Assembly (NCBI GenBank): GCA_020849495.1
Contig: JADLGD010000117.1
Coordinates: 1-39,805 of the forward strand
Length of the DNA stretch: 39,805 nucleotides
Origin: Fluviicola sp.
GTDB lineage: Bacteria; Bacteroidota; Bacteroidia; Flavobacteriales_D; Crocinitomicaceae
Direction of reading: 5' to 3'
Shown piece after piece: positions 8,629-18,484 of the stretch. Position numbers and translations under genes: made by a program. Under the pieces are notes generated by a model, which saw nothing but the letters and a program-made list of their open reading frames with translations, was not told the origin of the DNA and did not search any database. Each line of letters begins with the position of its first letter. The first letter of the stretch is position 1.

Positions 8629-10173
8629 TTAGCGAAGTTGGATATCGCTACGAATTTCTTCGCCACCTTCTCTTGAGAAGTCACGTCCACCGCGTCCTAA
8701 GTGAGTCATCACATTTCGGAATCCAAGGAACGATTTAGCCGTATCTTGATACTCGTATGAACGAGTTGATGTCATCAAATAATAACCGATATCTTTCCAA
8801 GATCCTCCACGAGAAACTTTACGTTTCATTGCTGGTGGATCCCAGTCCATTGCGTCATATCTGTATTCAGTATTCAAATCATGAGAGAATTCATACATGG
8901 ACTCATCGTAAGCTGTTTCACACCATTCTGATACGTTACCAGCCATACAATATAGACCCCAACCATTTGGATTGTAAGAATATGCTTTCACCGTATGGAA
9001 ACCTCCATCTTCGAAATAACGACCACGCATTGGTTTGAAGTTACCCAAGAAACATCCTGTTTCGTTACGAATGTATGGACCTCCCCATGGATAAGGTGAA
9101 TTATTCAAATCACCACGTGCTGCACGTTCCCATTCAGCTTCAGTTGGCAAACGGAAATCATTCACGAATAAATCTCCCATTGCTTGCAACCAACTGTTCA
9201 ACAATTGAGTTCTCCAAATTGAGAATGCTTTTGCTTGTACCCATGTGATACCAACAACTGGATAGTTGTCGTATGCAGGATGCCAGAAGTACATGTTCGT
9301 CATTGGATCGTGGAACGAATAAGTAAAGTCACGTACCCAACACAAAGTATCTGGGAAAATTGGAGTTTCCTCACTAATAATGAAACGTTGACGGTTGTCA
9401 TGTCCACGAATCGCACTGTTTTGTCCTTTTTTGTTGAAGAATCCCATATCCTTATCCATTCCTTGAGGCTCCTCAGTAAATGGATGTGGAGGAGTATTCA
9501 ACTGACGGTGCTCCTGAGAAACCAAGTTACCTTGATTGTCATAACCATTCGGAACAATATCAATACGTCCTCTACGAGCAGCTTCACGCAAATCAATCCA
9601 ATAGTATTTGAAAATGAATTTACGAGTATCAAACTCACGGCGTTGGTAAAAACGCTCTGGTTGCGGATAATACATATCAGCTAACAAAGGCAATAAATCT
9701 GGATCTTGGTATGAAAAACGACGATCCCAATTCAAAGCAAAAATCGCTCTGTTTTCATCACGGTTGCTTGGATCAAACTCAACATACTCCAAACCACCTT
9801 CATCGAAGTACATGTCTGTATAGTTGATGTAATCCATCGCTTCTTCATCTTCCTCTAATCCAGAGTAGATTCTTTCACGAGCCATCGAATCGCGAACCCA
9901 CTCAACAAACTGGCGGTATTCGTTATTCGTAATCTCTGTTTGGTCCATGTAGAAAGCCTGAACAGAAACCGTTTTTGCACGTGTTTGGTGCAAGAAAGGC
10001 ACATCCTGGTCATTTTCCCCCATGTTGTAGGAACCCGATGGAATATAAACCATCCCAAGAGGAATCTCTGGTTGGTATATTCTTCGACCCATCACTCCTG
10101 TTAAGTGCCCACTACGTGAGCTACAAGCAGCTAAAAAGGTCCCAATTAAACCGATAATCAACAGTCTTTTCAT
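8629..10173 (-). CDS. gldK: Gliding motility / type IX secretion lipoprotein GldK
   Basis: GldK (PorK) is an outer-membrane lipoprotein that forms a periplasmic ring with GldN. A type II signal peptide ends in the lipobox LAAC with Cys17. The body is a formylglycine-generating-enzyme-like (sulfatase-modifying factor) fold, recognisable in GMVYIPSGSYNMG near the start, RLPTEAEWERAARG, and the C-terminal GNVSEWCETAYD and RGGSW segments. In this family the fold is structural, not catalytic. The 514-residue length is slightly above the common ~460. It is the first gld gene after porP, with a promoter candidate in the 113-base gap before it. Confidence 0.96.
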   Translation of the reverse strand: MKRLLIIGLIGTFLAACSSRSGHLTGVMGRRIYQPEIPLGMVYIPSGSYNMGENDQDVPFLHQTRAKTVSVQAFYMDQTEITNNEYRQFVEWVRDSMARERIYSGLEEDEEAMDYINYTDMYFDEGGLEYVEFDPSNRDENRAIFALNWDRRFSYQDPDLLPLLADMYYPQPERFYQRREFDTRKFIFKYYWIDLREAARRGRIDIVPNGYDNQGNLVSQEHRQLNTPPHPFTEEPQGMDKDMGFFNKKGQNSAIRGHDNRQRFIISEETPIFPDTLCWVRDFTYSFHDPMTNMYFWHPAYDNYPVVGITWVQAKAFSIWRTQLLNSWLQAMGDLFVNDFRLPTEAEWERAARGDLNNSPYPWGGPYIRNETGCFLGNFKPMRGRYFEDGGFHTVKAYSYNPNGWGLYCMAGNVSEWCETAYDESMYEFSHDLNTEYRYDAMDWDPPAMKRKVSRGGSWKDIGYYLMTSTRSYEYQDTAKSFLGFRNVMTHLGRGGRDFSREGGEEIRSDIQLR

Positions 10174-10260
10174 TCTAGTTCAATTTTACAGTTCCGGATA
10201 ATCGTTAACATTCTACAGGGATCAATTTGTGATATAACGAAACCGTTTCAAAAATGGTTA

Positions 10261-10292
10261 CAAAGATTTTTAATTTTTTTTTGATTTTACAA
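10261..10292 (-). promoter_or_regulatory. Candidate promoter for gldKLMN
   Basis: The minus strand has TTG at 10292-10290, then 21 bases, then AATCTTTG at 10268-10261, a 7 of 8 match to TAnnTTTG. The -33 box overlaps the last codons of porP. The inferred start would leave a leader of about 80 bases before gldK. Either gldKLMN can be transcribed apart from porP or this is a chance match; the single mismatch is at the usually conserved first T. Confidence 0.4.
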
Positions 10293-11258
10293 CCATCTTG
10301 GGTGTTTTGATTTTGTAATCGGTGGGTTTGGTATGTAACAAAACTTCACCGACATCTCGTGCGTACCTTTGGAAACACCCGCTATTCTTCCGATTGACAC
10401 ATCATACGAATAACCTGCCCAACCGAACATACGTGCATTCTTTCTATCTTTTCTGTCTAAAAATTTATAACCCAACATTACGGCAACTGCATCTGTATAA
10501 CGAACACCAACACCTCCATAAAGTAAATTATTATAAATATAACGTGCATTCAACATAGCTGTAAACTTCACCGCATCTGTTTGGCCCATTGCTTGAATAT
10601 CCACTTCTCCTTTAGAACCTACGTTACGAATCGTGTAACCACCCATCACATAATAGTGACGCGCTAAGTTGTAATCCAAAGCTGTTGTTGCATTACTTGG
10701 CACAGCAGTTGGCGTGATTTTCAAGCCCATTGCTGGTAAATGCGTAGAAGAAAGTCCTGCGTACCAATTTTCAGCTCTTAAATACACACCAAAGTTCGCA
10801 TCAAAGTTTGTTGCAGAACTTTTTTGTGGCAATGTTCCATCGATCAATGTTTGTGGTGGAATCCATGCTGGATCCATACCGAAATTGATCATTCCAATTC
10901 CAGCACCCACTCCTAACACACCAAAAGGCAAGTTAAAATGGTAAGAGAAATTCAACGAAACATTGTTTTGGCGTGAAAAACCAATCGCATCATGCGTAAA
11001 ATTGATTCCTGCACCAGCGTTTAACCACTGAGACAAGTTCATTTCACCATTGAAAATCGCTGAATTTGGTGCTCCATTCACTTTATCCCATTGGTTGCGA
11101 TAAATTAAATTTCCACAAATTCCGTCTTCAATTCCAGTAGCTCCTGGATTCACAGCGAATTTATTATACATAAAGTGCGTCAACGCAAGGTCTTGTTGAG
11201 CAAAACTTCCTGTTGATGCAAGCACCAATGCAGACAATACAAGTAATCTTTTCTTCAT
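10287..11258 (-). CDS. porP: PorP/SprF-family type IX secretion outer-membrane protein
   Basis: A 323-residue outer-membrane beta-barrel protein of the PorP/SprF family, which anchors T9SS or adhesin-translocation components. It has a signal peptide (MKKRLLVLSALVLASTGSFAQ) followed by the family hallmark DLALTHFMYNKFAVNPG. Repeated amphipathic strands and a conserved segment ending in SVKFCY near the C-terminus follow. An open frame continues 15 codons further upstream, but the signal peptide fixes the ATG at 11258. Its place directly ahead of gldK matches the porPKLMN order of Porphyromonas, which supports porP over the many SprF-like paralogues found elsewhere in these genomes. Confidence 0.88.
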   Translation of the reverse strand: MKKRLLVLSALVLASTGSFAQQDLALTHFMYNKFAVNPGATGIEDGICGNLIYRNQWDKVNGAPNSAIFNGEMNLSQWLNAGAGINFTHDAIGFSRQNNVSLNFSYHFNLPFGVLGVGAGIGMINFGMDPAWIPPQTLIDGTLPQKSSATNFDANFGVYLRAENWYAGLSSTHLPAMGLKITPTAVPSNATTALDYNLARHYYVMGGYTIRNVGSKGEVDIQAMGQTDAVKFTAMLNARYIYNNLLYGGVGVRYTDAVAVMLGYKFLDRKDRKNARMFGWAGYSYDVSIGRIAGVSKGTHEMSVKFCYIPNPPITKSKHPRWL

Positions 11259-11433
11259 AAACAGTGTACTTAGTACGGTATGAACAATCTTGACTTTTAA
11301 CAAAATTTAGCCAATTGGCGACTAAAATAAGTATTTTTTGCAAGAAACAAAATATTTTCCTGCAAACTATTTTCGTTTTCCACAACGTAATGTTGAAGAA
11401 AGCTTTTTTTTAACACATTCTGAATGGAAACTT

Positions 11434-12591
11434 TTACCCTAATTTCTGATAAGTTCTCCACCACAAATCCGGAATCTCTCCCTGCAAAGCATTGTCATAA
11501 TCCCTTTTATTACAAGGAACCATGTGGTGTCGATCAAAACGAACGCCTTCAGAAGGAGGGTATGGCACCTCCATCCACCATCTTTCAGATTTTGGACTTT
11601 TATAAAAAATAACCTCGTGATCAATTTCTTCTAAAAAGACGGTAAATTTCAAATAGCCTTTTTTAGTTCCCATTGGGAAGTCACCAAATCTTAAAGAAAT
11701 GCCATCTAAAAAATACCAAATCATTTGTGCAACTTGAGCGTGTGCACTTTCAGATAAATCGTCGGGCATTAAATTAAAAATACCCAGGGATGTCAATTTA
11801 TCACTGATTCCTGCATATTTAGCAATCTGACACAATTCATGATTGAAAAACCCATTGGGTTCAGTGTAGTGTTTACCTTGTATATCACTCGAACGAATGG
11901 ATTGCAAATCGATGGTTAATAAATCCGTATTACGCAACAAGGGCTCCCCTACTTTAAAATCCGCATTGAATTCACCTAAACGCACCGTATCGAAATACAA
12001 TTTTTCAAATAAATCCAATTCTTCTTGCTTTACTAAAGGTGTTTGATAACCCAGAACCGAATAATTGAACAAAAAGCAAGGTCGATGCATTAATAATTTG
12101 TTCACATAAGCTTTTGAATTGATTGCTACTTCAGGATCACCAAGATCCAAGCGATTATCAATGCTCATGACATTGATCATTTGCTCTAACTCTTCATATC
12201 CTTGATACATGGCATAGGTCAAATCTTGCGTTCCACCTATAACGATTGGTATAATGTCTTTTTTTACCAATTCAGCTACAATCTGACGCAAAGCAAAATA
12301 AGTGTCCTCTACCCGCTCACCAGGCATTAAATTCCCTAAGTCGTAGATATTTTTCTTCCATGAAGCACCTTTATACAATTGATAAAAGGCAGACCGAAAA
12401 CGATCGTCTGATTTACCGTGTAATGTTTGATCTCCAAAACGAAATTCGGGTACATATAATAAAGCTACCCCGCCTTTTTGCATTTCAGGAAAACCATTTT
12501 CGTCATTTCTGATGATTTGTTCGCCTATACTCCCAGCTTCAAACGAGTCGATTTGCTCAAGTGAACTAAAGTAAATAGATAAATCCTTCAT
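11434..12591 (-). CDS. Arginase-fold protein (formimidoylglutamase-like), metal ligands altered
   Basis: The 385-residue protein has the arginase/agmatinase/formimidoylglutamase architecture, but its manganese-binding motifs are changed. The usual GGxH is GGTQ (Gln122). The usual DAHxD is DNRLD (145-149, His to Arg). The usual DxD is DLQ (Asp228, Gln230). About half of the six metal ligands are therefore lost, so hydrolase activity is doubtful. From memory, Bacteroidota relatives beside topA often carry a similar GGxQD motif, which would make this a conserved non-enzymatic branch and not local decay. The reading frame is intact. It follows topA on the same strand after a terminator and has its own -7 element. 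Confidence 0.8.
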   Translation of the reverse strand: MKDLSIYFSSLEQIDSFEAGSIGEQIIRNDENGFPEMQKGGVALLYVPEFRFGDQTLHGKSDDRFRSAFYQLYKGASWKKNIYDLGNLMPGERVEDTYFALRQIVAELVKKDIIPIVIGGTQDLTYAMYQGYEELEQMINVMSIDNRLDLGDPEVAINSKAYVNKLLMHRPCFLFNYSVLGYQTPLVKQEELDLFEKLYFDTVRLGEFNADFKVGEPLLRNTDLLTIDLQSIRSSDIQGKHYTEPNGFFNHELCQIAKYAGISDKLTSLGIFNLMPDDLSESAHAQVAQMIWYFLDGISLRFGDFPMGTKKGYLKFTVFLEEIDHEVIFYKSPKSERWWMEVPYPPSEGVRFDRHHMVPCNKRDYDNALQGEIPDLWWRTYQKLG

Positions 12592-12605
12592 GGAATTTTT
12601 TTGAA

Positions 12606-12613
12606 CAAAAGTA
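12606..12613 (-). promoter_or_regulatory. Promoter -7 element for the arginase-fold gene
   Basis: The minus strand reads TACTTTTG, a full match to TAnnTTTG, ending 14 bases before the ATG at 12591. No well-spaced TTG -33 box is seen; the nearest TTG is about 28 bases upstream. Confidence 0.5.
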
Positions 12614-12654
12614 GCCTTTCATCCACTCGGAAATAGTCTAGCAACAATTAAGAA

Positions 12655-12687
12655 TGAAAAATGCATCGTGGATAACTCCGCGATGCA
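12655..12687 (-). terminator. Intrinsic terminator after topA
   Basis: On the minus strand TGCATCG (12687-12681) pairs with CGATGCA (12668-12662), with an inner GGA/TCC helix around a GTTA loop. The stem is followed by a short T-run (TTTTC). It lies 24 bases after the topA stop. Confidence 0.75.
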
Positions 12688-12710
12688 CTCATTTCACTAG
12701 CTATTAAAGC

Positions 12711-15032
12711 CTATTTCTTCTTCTTTACAAACTTCTTTTTAGGAGCATTTGCCTGATCTGCCGCAATCACCAAACATTCTTCTAAAGTCAATTTATCTGC
12801 TTCAGTTCCTTTTGGTAATTTGAAATTATCTTTTCCAATTTTTAAATAGGCACCATAACGACCATTTAGCAATTGAACATCTTCTCTTTCAGGGAACGAT
12901 TTGATCAATTTATTGGCTTCCGCTTCTTTCTTTTCAAGAATCAATTCGGTAGCACGCTCTAAAGTCACGGTCATGGGATCATCTTCTTTCTTCAAGGAAA
13001 CGAATAATTTTCCAATTTGAACATAAGGTCCAAAACGTCCAACGTTTGCTTTTACTACTTCACCATCGATTTCACCAACAACACGTGGCAATTTAAACAA
13101 CTCCAACGCTTCATCAAGTGTAATCGTATGGATTGAATGAGATCCTGTTAAAGACGCAAATTGTGGTTTTTCACCATCTTCTTTTTCATCACCAATTTGA
13201 ATCATTGGACCAAATCGACCAATTCTTGCAATGACTTTTTTATTTGAAACAGGATGCATTCCCAATTCTCTTTCACCAGTTGCACGATCAGAATGCTCTA
13301 ACGTTTCTTCTACGCTGTGGTGGAAAGCTCCGTAAAACGACTTCAACATTTCTGTCCAATTCATTTTACCTCTAGCGATTTCATCAAATTGCTCTTCTAC
13401 ATCAGCAGTAAAGTGATAATCCAAAATATGTGCAAAGTGATCCACCAAGAAATCAGTTACGACCATCCCAATATCGGTTGGGAACAATTTATTTTTCTCT
13501 CTACCTGTAATTTCTGTTTTAGAAGATTTTTCGATCGTAGCACCTTTCAATTCGAGAATTTGGTAACTACGCTCTTCGCCATCGCGTTCTTTTTTCTCTA
13601 CGTATCCACGTTTTTGAATTGTAGAAATTGTAGGAGCATAGGTTGATGGACGACCAATTCCTAATTCTTCTAATTTTTTCACTAAAGAAGCCTCCACATA
13701 ACGAGGAGCAGCTCTTGAAAAACGTTCGGTTGCACGGATAAACTGCACATCTAATTTTTCACCTACTTCAACTGCTGGCAACAAACCTGCAGTTTCAGCG
13801 TCCTCTTCTTCGTCCAAAGACGTTTCCAAATACACTTTCAAGAAACCATCAAATTTGATCACTTCCCCTTTTGCTTGGAACACTTCTTTTACTTTATCAT
13901 TTCCAATTGCAATTGTTGTGCGCTCCAATTCAGCATGACTCATTTGTGAAGCGATTGAACGTTTCCAAATTAAATCATACAAACGCGTTTCATCCGATTC
14001 AGCATCTGTTAATGAATGTAATGCGAAATCTGTAGGACGAATTGCTTCGTGGGCTTCTTGCGCATTGGCGCTCTTGGTTGTATATTTTGATGGATTGCTG
14101 TATTGATTTCCGTAAGCCGATTTAATTTCAGCTTCTGCACCTCTCATGGCTGTTTCGGACAAGTTCACACTATCCGTTCTCATGTAGGTGATGCGTCCTG
14201 CTTCATACAAACGCTGAGCAACTTGCATAGTTCTAGAAACAGAATAACCCAATTTCAAACTGGCTTCCTGTTGCAATGTTGAAGTGGTAAAAGGAGCTGC
14301 AGGTGTCTTTTTAGCAGGTTTCTTTTGTACATCTAACACAGCGAACTGAACGCCAACGCATTGTTTCAAGAATGTTTCAACTTCTGTGTCTGTTCCGAAA
14401 TGTTTAGAAATCTCTGCTTTGATTCCTTCCTTCCCTTTTAAAAACTGACCAGCAATTCTGAAAAAAGACTCTGCTTTGAAATGCATGATTTCTTTTTCAC
14501 GCTCCACAATCAAACGCACTGCAACTGATTGCACACGTCCTGCTGACAAACTTGGACGCACTTTTTTCCACAAAACGGGCGATAACTCAAAACCAACCAA
14601 GCGATCTAAAATCCTTCTCGCTTGTTGAGCATCTACCAACGGTTTATTGATTTCTCGTGGATGCTCAATAGCATTAGTGATTGCTGTTTTGGTGATTTCG
14701 TTGAAAGTAATGCGTTTTGTTATCTTTTTTTCAAGTCCCAAGGTCTCATATAAGTGCCAAGAGATGGCTTCCCCCTCACGGTCCTCATCGGTAGCGAGCC
14801 ATACAACTTCAGCTGCTTTCGCTAATTTTTTGAGTTCTGCAACCACTGCTTTCTTGTCTGCACTAACCTCGTAATCGGGCTTAAAATCGTTTTCAATATC
14901 GATCGCTAATCCTTTTGAAGCCAGATCCCTAACGTGACCAAAACTCGATTTAACAGTAAAATCTTTTCCAAGGTATCCCTCGATGGTTTTTGCCTTTGCA
15001 GGCGACTCCACTATCACCAGGTTTTTACTCAT
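12711..15032 (-). CDS. topA: DNA topoisomerase I (type IA)
   Basis: TopA relaxes negatively supercoiled DNA by nicking one strand. The Toprim domain is at the N-terminus (VIVESPAKAKTIEGYLG; acidic triad in TDEDREGEA at 81-89), and the catalytic tyrosine is Tyr283 in GRITYMRTDSVN. The C-terminus lacks the Cys4 zinc ribbons of E. coli TopA. It carries at least three short repeats with the pattern FGPxxQIG (RFGPMIQIG, RFGPYVQIG, RYGAYLKIG) and ends in a lysine tail (APKKKFVKKKK) likely to bind DNA. The 773-residue length fits the Bacteroidota form. It is read divergently from miaB, with promoters for both in the gap. Confidence 0.97.
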   Translation of the reverse strand: MSKNLVIVESPAKAKTIEGYLGKDFTVKSSFGHVRDLASKGLAIDIENDFKPDYEVSADKKAVVAELKKLAKAAEVVWLATDEDREGEAISWHLYETLGLEKKITKRITFNEITKTAITNAIEHPREINKPLVDAQQARRILDRLVGFELSPVLWKKVRPSLSAGRVQSVAVRLIVEREKEIMHFKAESFFRIAGQFLKGKEGIKAEISKHFGTDTEVETFLKQCVGVQFAVLDVQKKPAKKTPAAPFTTSTLQQEASLKLGYSVSRTMQVAQRLYEAGRITYMRTDSVNLSETAMRGAEAEIKSAYGNQYSNPSKYTTKSANAQEAHEAIRPTDFALHSLTDAESDETRLYDLIWKRSIASQMSHAELERTTIAIGNDKVKEVFQAKGEVIKFDGFLKVYLETSLDEEEDAETAGLLPAVEVGEKLDVQFIRATERFSRAAPRYVEASLVKKLEELGIGRPSTYAPTISTIQKRGYVEKKERDGEERSYQILELKGATIEKSSKTEITGREKNKLFPTDIGMVVTDFLVDHFAHILDYHFTADVEEQFDEIARGKMNWTEMLKSFYGAFHHSVEETLEHSDRATGERELGMHPVSNKKVIARIGRFGPMIQIGDEKEDGEKPQFASLTGSHSIHTITLDEALELFKLPRVVGEIDGEVVKANVGRFGPYVQIGKLFVSLKKEDDPMTVTLERATELILEKKEAEANKLIKSFPEREDVQLLNGRYGAYLKIGKDNFKLPKGTEADKLTLEECLVIAADQANAPKKKFVKKKK

Positions 15033-15073
15033 AACTTCAAAAATTTCATTTCACAAACGATGGTGAAACGGTG

Positions 15074-15105
15074 CAAATTAATCTATTTTCCATTCAAAAA
15101 ACAAA
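15074..15105 (-). promoter_or_regulatory. Candidate promoter for topA
   Basis: On the minus strand TTTG (15105-15102) is separated by 20 bases from TTAATTTG (15081-15074), a 7 of 8 match to TAnnTTTG. It lies about 41 bases upstream of the topA ATG. Spacing and position are good; the second base of the -7 element is T instead of A. Confidence 0.5.
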
Positions 15106-15226
15106 CACCTGTGAAAATGAATGGTTCAAAATCTACCTATAAACTATAGTTTAATTTTTTTTGATAAGCTCAATATTTTTTTTTCATCAGCAACTATTAA
15201 AGAATGTGAAAGGACGCAACTGACAT

Positions 15227-15257
15227 TTTGACATCATCCACATAAAATGTATTTTTG
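15227..15257 (+). promoter_or_regulatory. Promoter for the miaB-secG operon
   Basis: TTTG at 15227-15230, a 19-base spacer, then TATTTTTG at 15250-15257: a complete match to the Bacteroidota -33/-7 consensus with ideal spacing. It ends 20 bases before the miaB ATG. This is the clearest promoter in the window. Confidence 0.75.
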
Positions 15258-15277
15258 CACTTCAATTCAATAAAGCA

Positions 15278-16720
15278 ATGTTCGAAAATCACGGAGCAAA
15301 CAAAGTCATAGACGAATCAAAACAAGGAGAGGCTACCATTATAGAAGGTGGAACTGGCGCAAAAAAATTATACGTTGAAAGTTACGGTTGTCAGATGAAT
15401 TTCTCTGACAGCGAAGTGGTGGCTTCCATCATGACGAAAGAAGGTTATACTACCACAAGAAACATTGATGAAGCAGATGTTGTATTGATCAATACCTGTT
15501 CCATCCGTGAAAATGCTGAAACACGCGTTCGCAATCGTTTGACCGAATTTAAAAAACGCAAACAAGACCAACCCAATTTAGTTGTTGGAATCTTGGGTTG
15601 TATGGCTGAACGATTGAAGCAAAGTTTATTAGAGGAAGAGCAATTAGTGGATTTAGTTGCTGGCCCGGATGCTTACCGCGATTTGCCCAATTTGGTAGAT
15701 GAAGTGGGTAGTGGACAACGTGCTGTTAACGTTTTATTATCTCGAGAAGAAACCTATGCGGATATTTCACCTGTTCGTTTAGATCAAGGCGGAGTTTCTG
15801 CTTTTGTTACCATTACGCGTGGATGTGACAACATGTGTTCGTTTTGTGTGGTTCCTTTTACAAGAGGAAGAGAACGTTCTCGTGATCCGGAAACGATTGT
15901 ACAAGAATGCAAAGATTTATTTGCAAAAGGATACCGCGAAGTCACTTTATTGGGGCAAAATGTGGATAGTTACCGTTGGAACATGTCAAGTAAAGGCGTG
16001 ATCAAAGACGAAACGAAAGCAACTACAAATTTTGCTCAGTTGATGGAGATGGTTGCATTGGTGCATCCTGATTTACGTGTACGTTTCTCCACTTCTCATC
16101 CAAAAGACATGACAGATGATGTGTTAGAAGTGATGGCGAAATATGACAACATTTGTCCTTACATTCATTTACCTGTTCAATCAGGACATACAGATGTATT
16201 GGAACGCATGAACCGTGGTTATTCTCGCGAATGGTATTTGGATCGCATTGCTGCTATTCGTCGCATTATTCCTAATTGTGCTATTTCAACAGATATTATT
16301 ACTGGTTTCTGTGGCGAAACAGACGAAGAACACGAAGCAACCGTTTCATTGATGAAAGAAGTGAAATACGATTACGCTTACATGTTTAAATATTCTGAAC
16401 GTCCAAAAACATTGGCAGAACGCAAGTTCAAGGACGATGTTCCAGAGGACGTAAAAGGTAGAAGATTGGAAGAAATCATCCAAATTCAAAATCAACATTC
16501 GAAAGAATGGAATGAAAAAGAAATTGGACAGGTTCATCAAGTATTGATTGAAGGTCCATCCAAGCGTTCGCAAGAGCATTTGTGTGGTAGAAATGGTAGA
16601 AATGCGATGGTAGTATTCCCGAAAGGCGACTTGGTAAAGGGAACTTACTGTTATGTTAAAATAAATGATTGTACTTCTGCAACTTTGATTGGTGAAGTTG
16701 TAGACGGACCAAATGCATAA
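15278..16720 (+). CDS. miaB: tRNA-2-methylthio-N6-dimethylallyladenosine synthase MiaB
   Basis: MiaB is a radical-SAM methylthiotransferase that adds the 2-methylthio group to i6A37 in tRNA. The N-terminal MTTase domain supplies the auxiliary 4Fe-4S cluster ligands Cys38, Cys74 and Cys108. The radical-SAM CxxxCxxC is Cys183, Cys187, Cys190 ([10 protein letters not shown]), followed by [10 protein letters not shown], typical of MiaB as opposed to RimO. A TRAM domain forms the C-terminal ~70 residues. The 480-residue length includes an N-terminal extension of about 28 residues before the domain starts ([10 protein letters not shown]). It is the first gene of a five-gene operon, 6 bases before the sigma-54 regulator. 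Confidence 0.96.
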   Translation: MFENHGANKVIDESKQGEATIIEGGTGAKKLYVESYGCQMNFSDSEVVASIMTKEGYTTTRNIDEADVVLINTCSIRENAETRVRNRLTEFKKRKQDQPNLVVGILGCMAERLKQSLLEEEQLVDLVAGPDAYRDLPNLVDEVGSGQRAVNVLLSREETYADISPVRLDQGGVSAFVTITRGCDNMCSFCVVPFTRGRERSRDPETIVQECKDLFAKGYREVTLLGQNVDSYRWNMSSKGVIKDETKATTNFAQLMEMVALVHPDLRVRFSTSHPKDMTDDVLEVMAKYDNICPYIHLPVQSGHTDVLERMNRGYSREWYLDRIAAIRRIIPNCAISTDIITGFCGETDEEHEATVSLMKEVKYDYAYMFKYSERPKTLAERKFKDDVPEDVKGRRLEEIIQIQNQHSKEWNEKEIGQVHQVLIEGPSKRSQEHLCGRNGRNAMVVFPKGDLVKGTYCYVKINDCTSATLIGEVVDGPNA

Positions 16721-16726
16721 AACGAT

Positions 16727-17974
16727 ATGAGTTTAAACATCCAACAAATCAAACAGCGTTTTGGGATCATCGGTAATGCTCCTCAGCTCAACCGTGCGTT
16801 GGAAGTTGCAATGCAAGTTGCTCCCACAGATATCTCAGTATTGGTTACAGGAGAAAGTGGTACTGGAAAAGAAATCATCCCGCAAGTGATTCATCAATTG
16901 AGCTCTCGCAAACATGCAGAATATATTGCTGTCAACTGTGGAGCTATTCCTGAAGGAACAATTGATTCCGAATTATTTGGACACGAGAAAGGATCGTTTA
17001 CAGGTGCAACAGGTAGCCGACAAGGTTATTTTGAAGTAGCAGATGGCGGAACCATTTTCCTAGATGAAGTTGCAGAATTACCGATGCAAACTCAGGTTCG
17101 TTTGTTGCGAGTTTTAGAAACGGGAGAATTCATTCGCGTTGGTTCATCAAAGGTGATGAAAACGAATGTACGCGTTGTTGCTGCAACCAATGAAAACATG
17201 CACCGCGCCATTCAATCAGGGAAATTTAGAGAAGATTTGTTGTACCGTTTGAGTACCGTCCCGATTGCATTACCTGCCTTACGCCAACGCCAAGACGATA
17301 TTTATTTGTTGTTTCGGAAATTTGCCAGTGATTTTGCTGACAAATACCGCATGCCAGCAGTTCGTTTAACACCAGATGCGATTGTTTTACTGAATGAATA
17401 CCCTTGGCCGGGAAATATTCGCCAATTGAAAAATTTGGTAGAACAGTTATCCGTTATCGAACAAAGTAGAGAAATTGACGGTCTTACTCTTCAAAATTAT
17501 TTACCCAATCAAAACGATCAATTGCCAAGTGTAATTGGTGCAAACGATACTAAAATTGACGAACGAGAATTGATGTACAAGTTTTTGTTCGATATGAAAA
17601 ATGATTTGAACGAGTTGAAAAAATTGGTCGTTGAATTATTGAATCAAAACGGAGAAATTCATTTATCTACGGATCAACGCGCAGTTGTCAATCGCATGTA
17701 TGGAGATGTGAATATTGGAGAACACCGCATGCTTCCTCCTACTCCAATCAAACCGGTAGAAAGTCAGCCCATTTACAATGTGCAAGACGAAACAGAAGAC
17801 ATAGAAATTCACGAAGACGTTGAAGAATCATTGTCGTTAGAAGACCGCGAAAAAGAATTGATTCAAAAGGCATTGGATAAACACCGAGGCAGAAGAAAAA
17901 ATGCAGCTGAAGAATTAGGAATTTCAGAACGCACTTTGTACCGAAAAATCAAAGAATACGATATTCAAGGATGA
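16727..17974 (+). CDS. Sigma-54-dependent transcriptional activator (AAA+ and Fis-type HTH)
   Basis: A bacterial enhancer-binding protein that uses ATP to open sigma-54 promoters. The AAA+ domain begins almost at the N-terminus: Walker A GESGTGKE at 42-49, the sigma-54 contact loop GSFTGA at 89-94 (Ser replaces the first Ala of GAFTGA), Walker B in [10 protein letters not shown], and the R-finger region near [11 protein letters not shown]. There is no receiver or GAF domain, so activity is not controlled by an attached sensor. After an acidic linker the last ~40 residues form a Fis-type helix-turn-helix ([20 protein letters not shown]). It overlaps lptE by 4 bases and is co-transcribed with miaB and envelope genes. 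Its targets are unknown. Confidence 0.92.
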   Translation: MSLNIQQIKQRFGIIGNAPQLNRALEVAMQVAPTDISVLVTGESGTGKEIIPQVIHQLSSRKHAEYIAVNCGAIPEGTIDSELFGHEKGSFTGATGSRQGYFEVADGGTIFLDEVAELPMQTQVRLLRVLETGEFIRVGSSKVMKTNVRVVAATNENMHRAIQSGKFREDLLYRLSTVPIALPALRQRQDDIYLLFRKFASDFADKYRMPAVRLTPDAIVLLNEYPWPGNIRQLKNLVEQLSVIEQSREIDGLTLQNYLPNQNDQLPSVIGANDTKIDERELMYKFLFDMKNDLNELKKLVVELLNQNGEIHLSTDQRAVVNRMYGDVNIGEHRMLPPTPIKPVESQPIYNVQDETEDIEIHEDVEESLSLEDREKELIQKALDKHRGRRKNAAEELGISERTLYRKIKEYDIQG

Positions 17975-18483
17975 TGCGAATTCTCTACATAGCGTTTCTT
18001 TTGTTTGGGCTTTCCAGTTGTTGGCCAACAGCTTTTATGAATCCGAACGATACATCTTATCCTGAGGAATGGAAACAATTTTACATCAATCCGATTGAAG
18101 TAGGAAGTCCAACAGCACCATCCAATTACGGAGCAACGTTGTCCGAAAACTTAAGAACCGGCATTCAAAACAATACCCGATTAAAATTAAGCTCAAAATT
18201 AAACGACGCTCAAGTTCAAATTTCGGGCATTGTGGCTGCTTATTCAACGGCTCCAAATGCCATTCAACAAAATGATCAAGTTGCACAAAACCGTTTGACG
18301 ATTAGTGTTAATTTCACCATTATTACACCAACAAAAGGTTTAGAAGAAATCAAGATGACCAGCACACGCTTTTCGGATTATGGCGCAGGCGAACAATTGG
18401 TCGATGTTGAAAACCGTTTGATTGAAGAAATCAATCAACAAGTAGTGCAAGACGTCATCAACAAATTACTTTCAAATTGGTAA
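17971..18483 (+). CDS. lptE: LptE-like LPS-assembly lipoprotein
   Basis: A 170-residue lipoprotein with a type II signal peptide ending in LSSC (Cys17). The mature part resembles LptE, the lipoprotein plug of the LptD lipopolysaccharide translocon. A strand segment similar to family members ([10 protein letters not shown]) comes early, followed by [17 protein letters not shown] and an amphipathic C-terminal helix. Sequence conservation in LptE is low; the call rests on length, lipobox, layout and the recurrent Bacteroidota order sigma-54 regulator, lptE, TPR-like gene, secG. The ATG overlaps the upstream stop (ATGA), indicating translational coupling. Confidence 0.78.
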   Translation: MMRILYIAFLLFGLSSCWPTAFMNPNDTSYPEEWKQFYINPIEVGSPTAPSNYGATLSENLRTGIQNNTRLKLSSKLNDAQVQISGIVAAYSTAPNAIQQNDQVAQNRLTISVNFTIITPTKGLEEIKMTSTRFSDYGAGEQLVDVENRLIEEINQQVVQDVINKLLSNW

Positions 18484-18484
18484 G

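Noticed and set aside
9235-9684. 149-codon open frame on the plus strand
   Set aside because: It lies wholly opposite gldK, has no recognisable domain and shows biased composition expected from the antisense of a real gene.
11263-11275. GTACTTAGTAC inverted repeat before porP as an operator
   Set aside because: The arms are only 5 bases, and no promoter element was found beside it to give it meaning.
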